In this document: piece after piece, positions 5,193-6,276 of the stretch
Numbering within the stretch: position 1 is the first letter of the stretch
How the letters are laid out: each line of letters starts with the position of its first letter
Assembly: GCA_013694635.1 (NCBI GenBank)
Contig: JACDCA010000596.1
Location: forward strand, 1 to 6,276
DNA length: 6,276 bases
Source of the DNA: Acidobacteriota bacterium
Lineage (GTDB): Bacteria > Acidobacteriota > Vicinamibacteria > Vicinamibacterales > 2-12-FULL-66-21
Reading direction: 5' to 3'
Translations under genes and position numbers: made by a program
Notes under the pieces: model-generated
Database searches by the model: none
The model's input: the letters and a program-made list of their open reading frames with translations, nothing else
Told to the model about the DNA's origin: nothing

Positions 5193-6276
5193 CTACCGGT
5201 CCGCAGGCAGCTTCCCGGATGTGCCCTTCCCGGCGCGCGGGCCCTTGTTGTCTCGGGCCGGGGGCTTCTCCAGGTTCGCGACCCGCTGACCGGTCGCGTA
5301 CACCAGCTGCGTCACCCGCGTCATCTTCGGGAACTCGATCTTCGACACTTCGTCGGTGACGAAGTGGTAGTCCTTGTGCAGCCCGGTGAAGTAGAAAATG
5401 ATCGGGATCCCTTTCAGCGCGTAGCTGTAGTGATCGCTGCGCGTGTAGATCGACTGCGGGTCCGCCGGATCGTTCATTTCGTAGTCCATCGTCAGCGGCT
5501 TCGACAACGACGCGTTCGCGTCCTCGTTGACGTTATGAAGCTCGGTGCTGATGCGGTCCGAGCCGACGACGAAGACGGTGTTCCCCTGCGCGGGATCGTC
5601 GCAGCGGTTCCTGCCGATCATGTCGATGTTCAGCTGCGCGACGATCTTGTCGAGCGGCACCACCGGGTGGTCGGCGTGGTATCTCGACCCGAGCAGCCCG
5701 CTCTCCTCCCCCGCGTGCCAGACGAACAGCAACGACCGCTTCGGTTTGGGCCCGGTCGCAAACGCCTTCGCGAGCGCCATCAACGCCACCGTTCCGGAGC
5801 CATCGTCGTCTGCGCCGTTGCTGATGACGTCGCCGGGAGTTGGGGTCGGACGGACCTGGCCCGTGCAGCCCCCGGGATCCGCGCCGCCTCCCGGGGGAGT
5901 GCCTCCCTCGCGATAGCCAACGTGGTCGTAGTGCGCGCCGAAGGCGACATAGGTGTTCTTCAGTTTCGGGTCGCTGCCTTCGATGATGCCGACGACGTTG
6001 TTGGTGCGGCGCGTGCGGACGGCCTGGTATTCGGCGTCCACGTTGATCGTCATCTTGACCCCCTTCAGCGCGAAGCGCGGCAGGGGTTCACGCTTGTCGG
6101 CCCTCGCCTTGATCTCCGCATACTTCACGTCCGAGCCGCTGAAGAGGAACTCGAAGAAGGCGTCCTGCGCGGAAAGCTGGGGCGTCACGACAGAGTCGTA
6201 GCGCTGCACCGTCGTGAAGTCGCCATTGTCCACCGCTGGCGCCTGGCCGCGACCACCGCCCGGAGCTGCCGCTGGT
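5193..6276 (-). CDS. M28-family zinc peptidase (partial, N-terminus outside window)
   Basis: The minus-strand frame is open from the window edge to TAG at 5195-5193, giving 360 residues. A GTG at 6233 is in frame, but the sequence before it (PAAAPGGGRGQAPA) continues as protein, so the true start lies outside. Numbering from that GTG, the catalytic domain shows the co-catalytic zinc-site motifs of M28 peptidases. These are AHYDHVG (100-106, ligand His101), NGADDDGSG (139-147, bridging Asp143), HAGEESGLLGS (173-183, catalytic Glu176 and ligand Glu177), NIDMIGR (202-208, ligand Asp204) and DYHFVTDE (288-295, ligand His290). All ligands are present, so the enzyme should be active as an aminopeptidase or related exopeptidase. 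Its relatives are exported and often carry a PA domain and signal peptide upstream, neither visible here. A Gly/Pro-rich insert with Cys123 separates the first two motifs, and the tail (325-346) is basic and polar. Confidence 0.95.
   Translation of the reverse strand, partial: PAAAPGGGRGQAPAVDNGDFTTVQRYDSVVTPQLSAQDAFFEFLFSGSDVKYAEIKARADKREPLPRFALKGVKMTINVDAEYQAVRTRRTNNVVGIIEGSDPKLKNTYVAFGAHYDHVGYREGGTPPGGGADPGGCTGQVRPTPTPGDVISNGADDDGSGTVALMALAKAFATGPKPKRSLLFVWHAGEESGLLGSRYHADHPVVPLDKIVAQLNIDMIGRNRCDDPAQGNTVFVVGSDRISTELHNVNEDANASLSKPLTMDYEMNDPADPQSIYTRSDHYSYALKGIPIIFYFTGLHKDYHFVTDEVSKIEFPKMTRVTQLVYATGQRVANLEKPPARDNKGPRAGKGTSGKLPADR

Noticed and set aside
6231..6233. GTG at 6233 as the start of the M28 peptidase.
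   Set aside because: The frame stays open to the window edge with plausible linker sequence, and the family normally has a signal peptide and more N-terminal sequence.

Overview
The window is high-GC DNA (roughly two thirds G+C by eye) that reads as ordinary, dense bacterial chromosome. The gene set is a soil-type secreted M28 peptidase, a DUF5777-type outer-membrane barrel with a His-rich loop, a CHRD lipoprotein, a PAP2 phosphatase and an HGIGN-type hydrolase. Weak or absent Shine-Dalgarno sites before several genes and a 7-bp-periodic spacer add to the picture. Together these suggest an Acidobacteriota genome, perhaps Vicinamibacteria, probably from a metagenome. This placement is inference from remembered family distributions; no marker gene is present.

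Left block, all on the minus strand, in transcription order 3609 to 1: a PAP2-superfamily membrane phosphatase (2866-3609); a secreted conserved hypothetical protein that is complete in reading frame but cut by one in-frame TAA codon (1886-2854); aspartate kinase lysC (617-1843); and the N-terminal 176 codons of an alpha/beta-hydrolase-like protein that leaves the window (1-528). PAP2 and the interrupted gene are 11 bp apart, and the interrupted gene and lysC are 42 bp apart. A single transcript is therefore possible, but the genes do not form a recognisable pathway.

Middle block, plus strand: after a 133-bp divergent spacer comes a two-gene unit. A DUF5777-like beta-barrel (3743-4633) is followed 14 bp later by a lipoprotein with a CHRD domain (4648-5190). 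Both are predicted to act in the envelope and both have convincing start sites.

Right block, minus strand: the C-terminal 360 codons of a zinc-dependent M28 peptidase (5193-6276, N-terminus outside the window) converge on the CHRD gene with only 2 bp between the stop codons.

No tRNA, rRNA, CRISPR array, insertion sequence, integrase or phage gene was seen, and no gene-free stretch exceeds 135 bp. I found no convincing new multi-gene system. The best leads are the TAA-interrupted secreted protein, the heptanucleotide-periodic spacer before lysC, and the His-rich barrel/CHRD pair.
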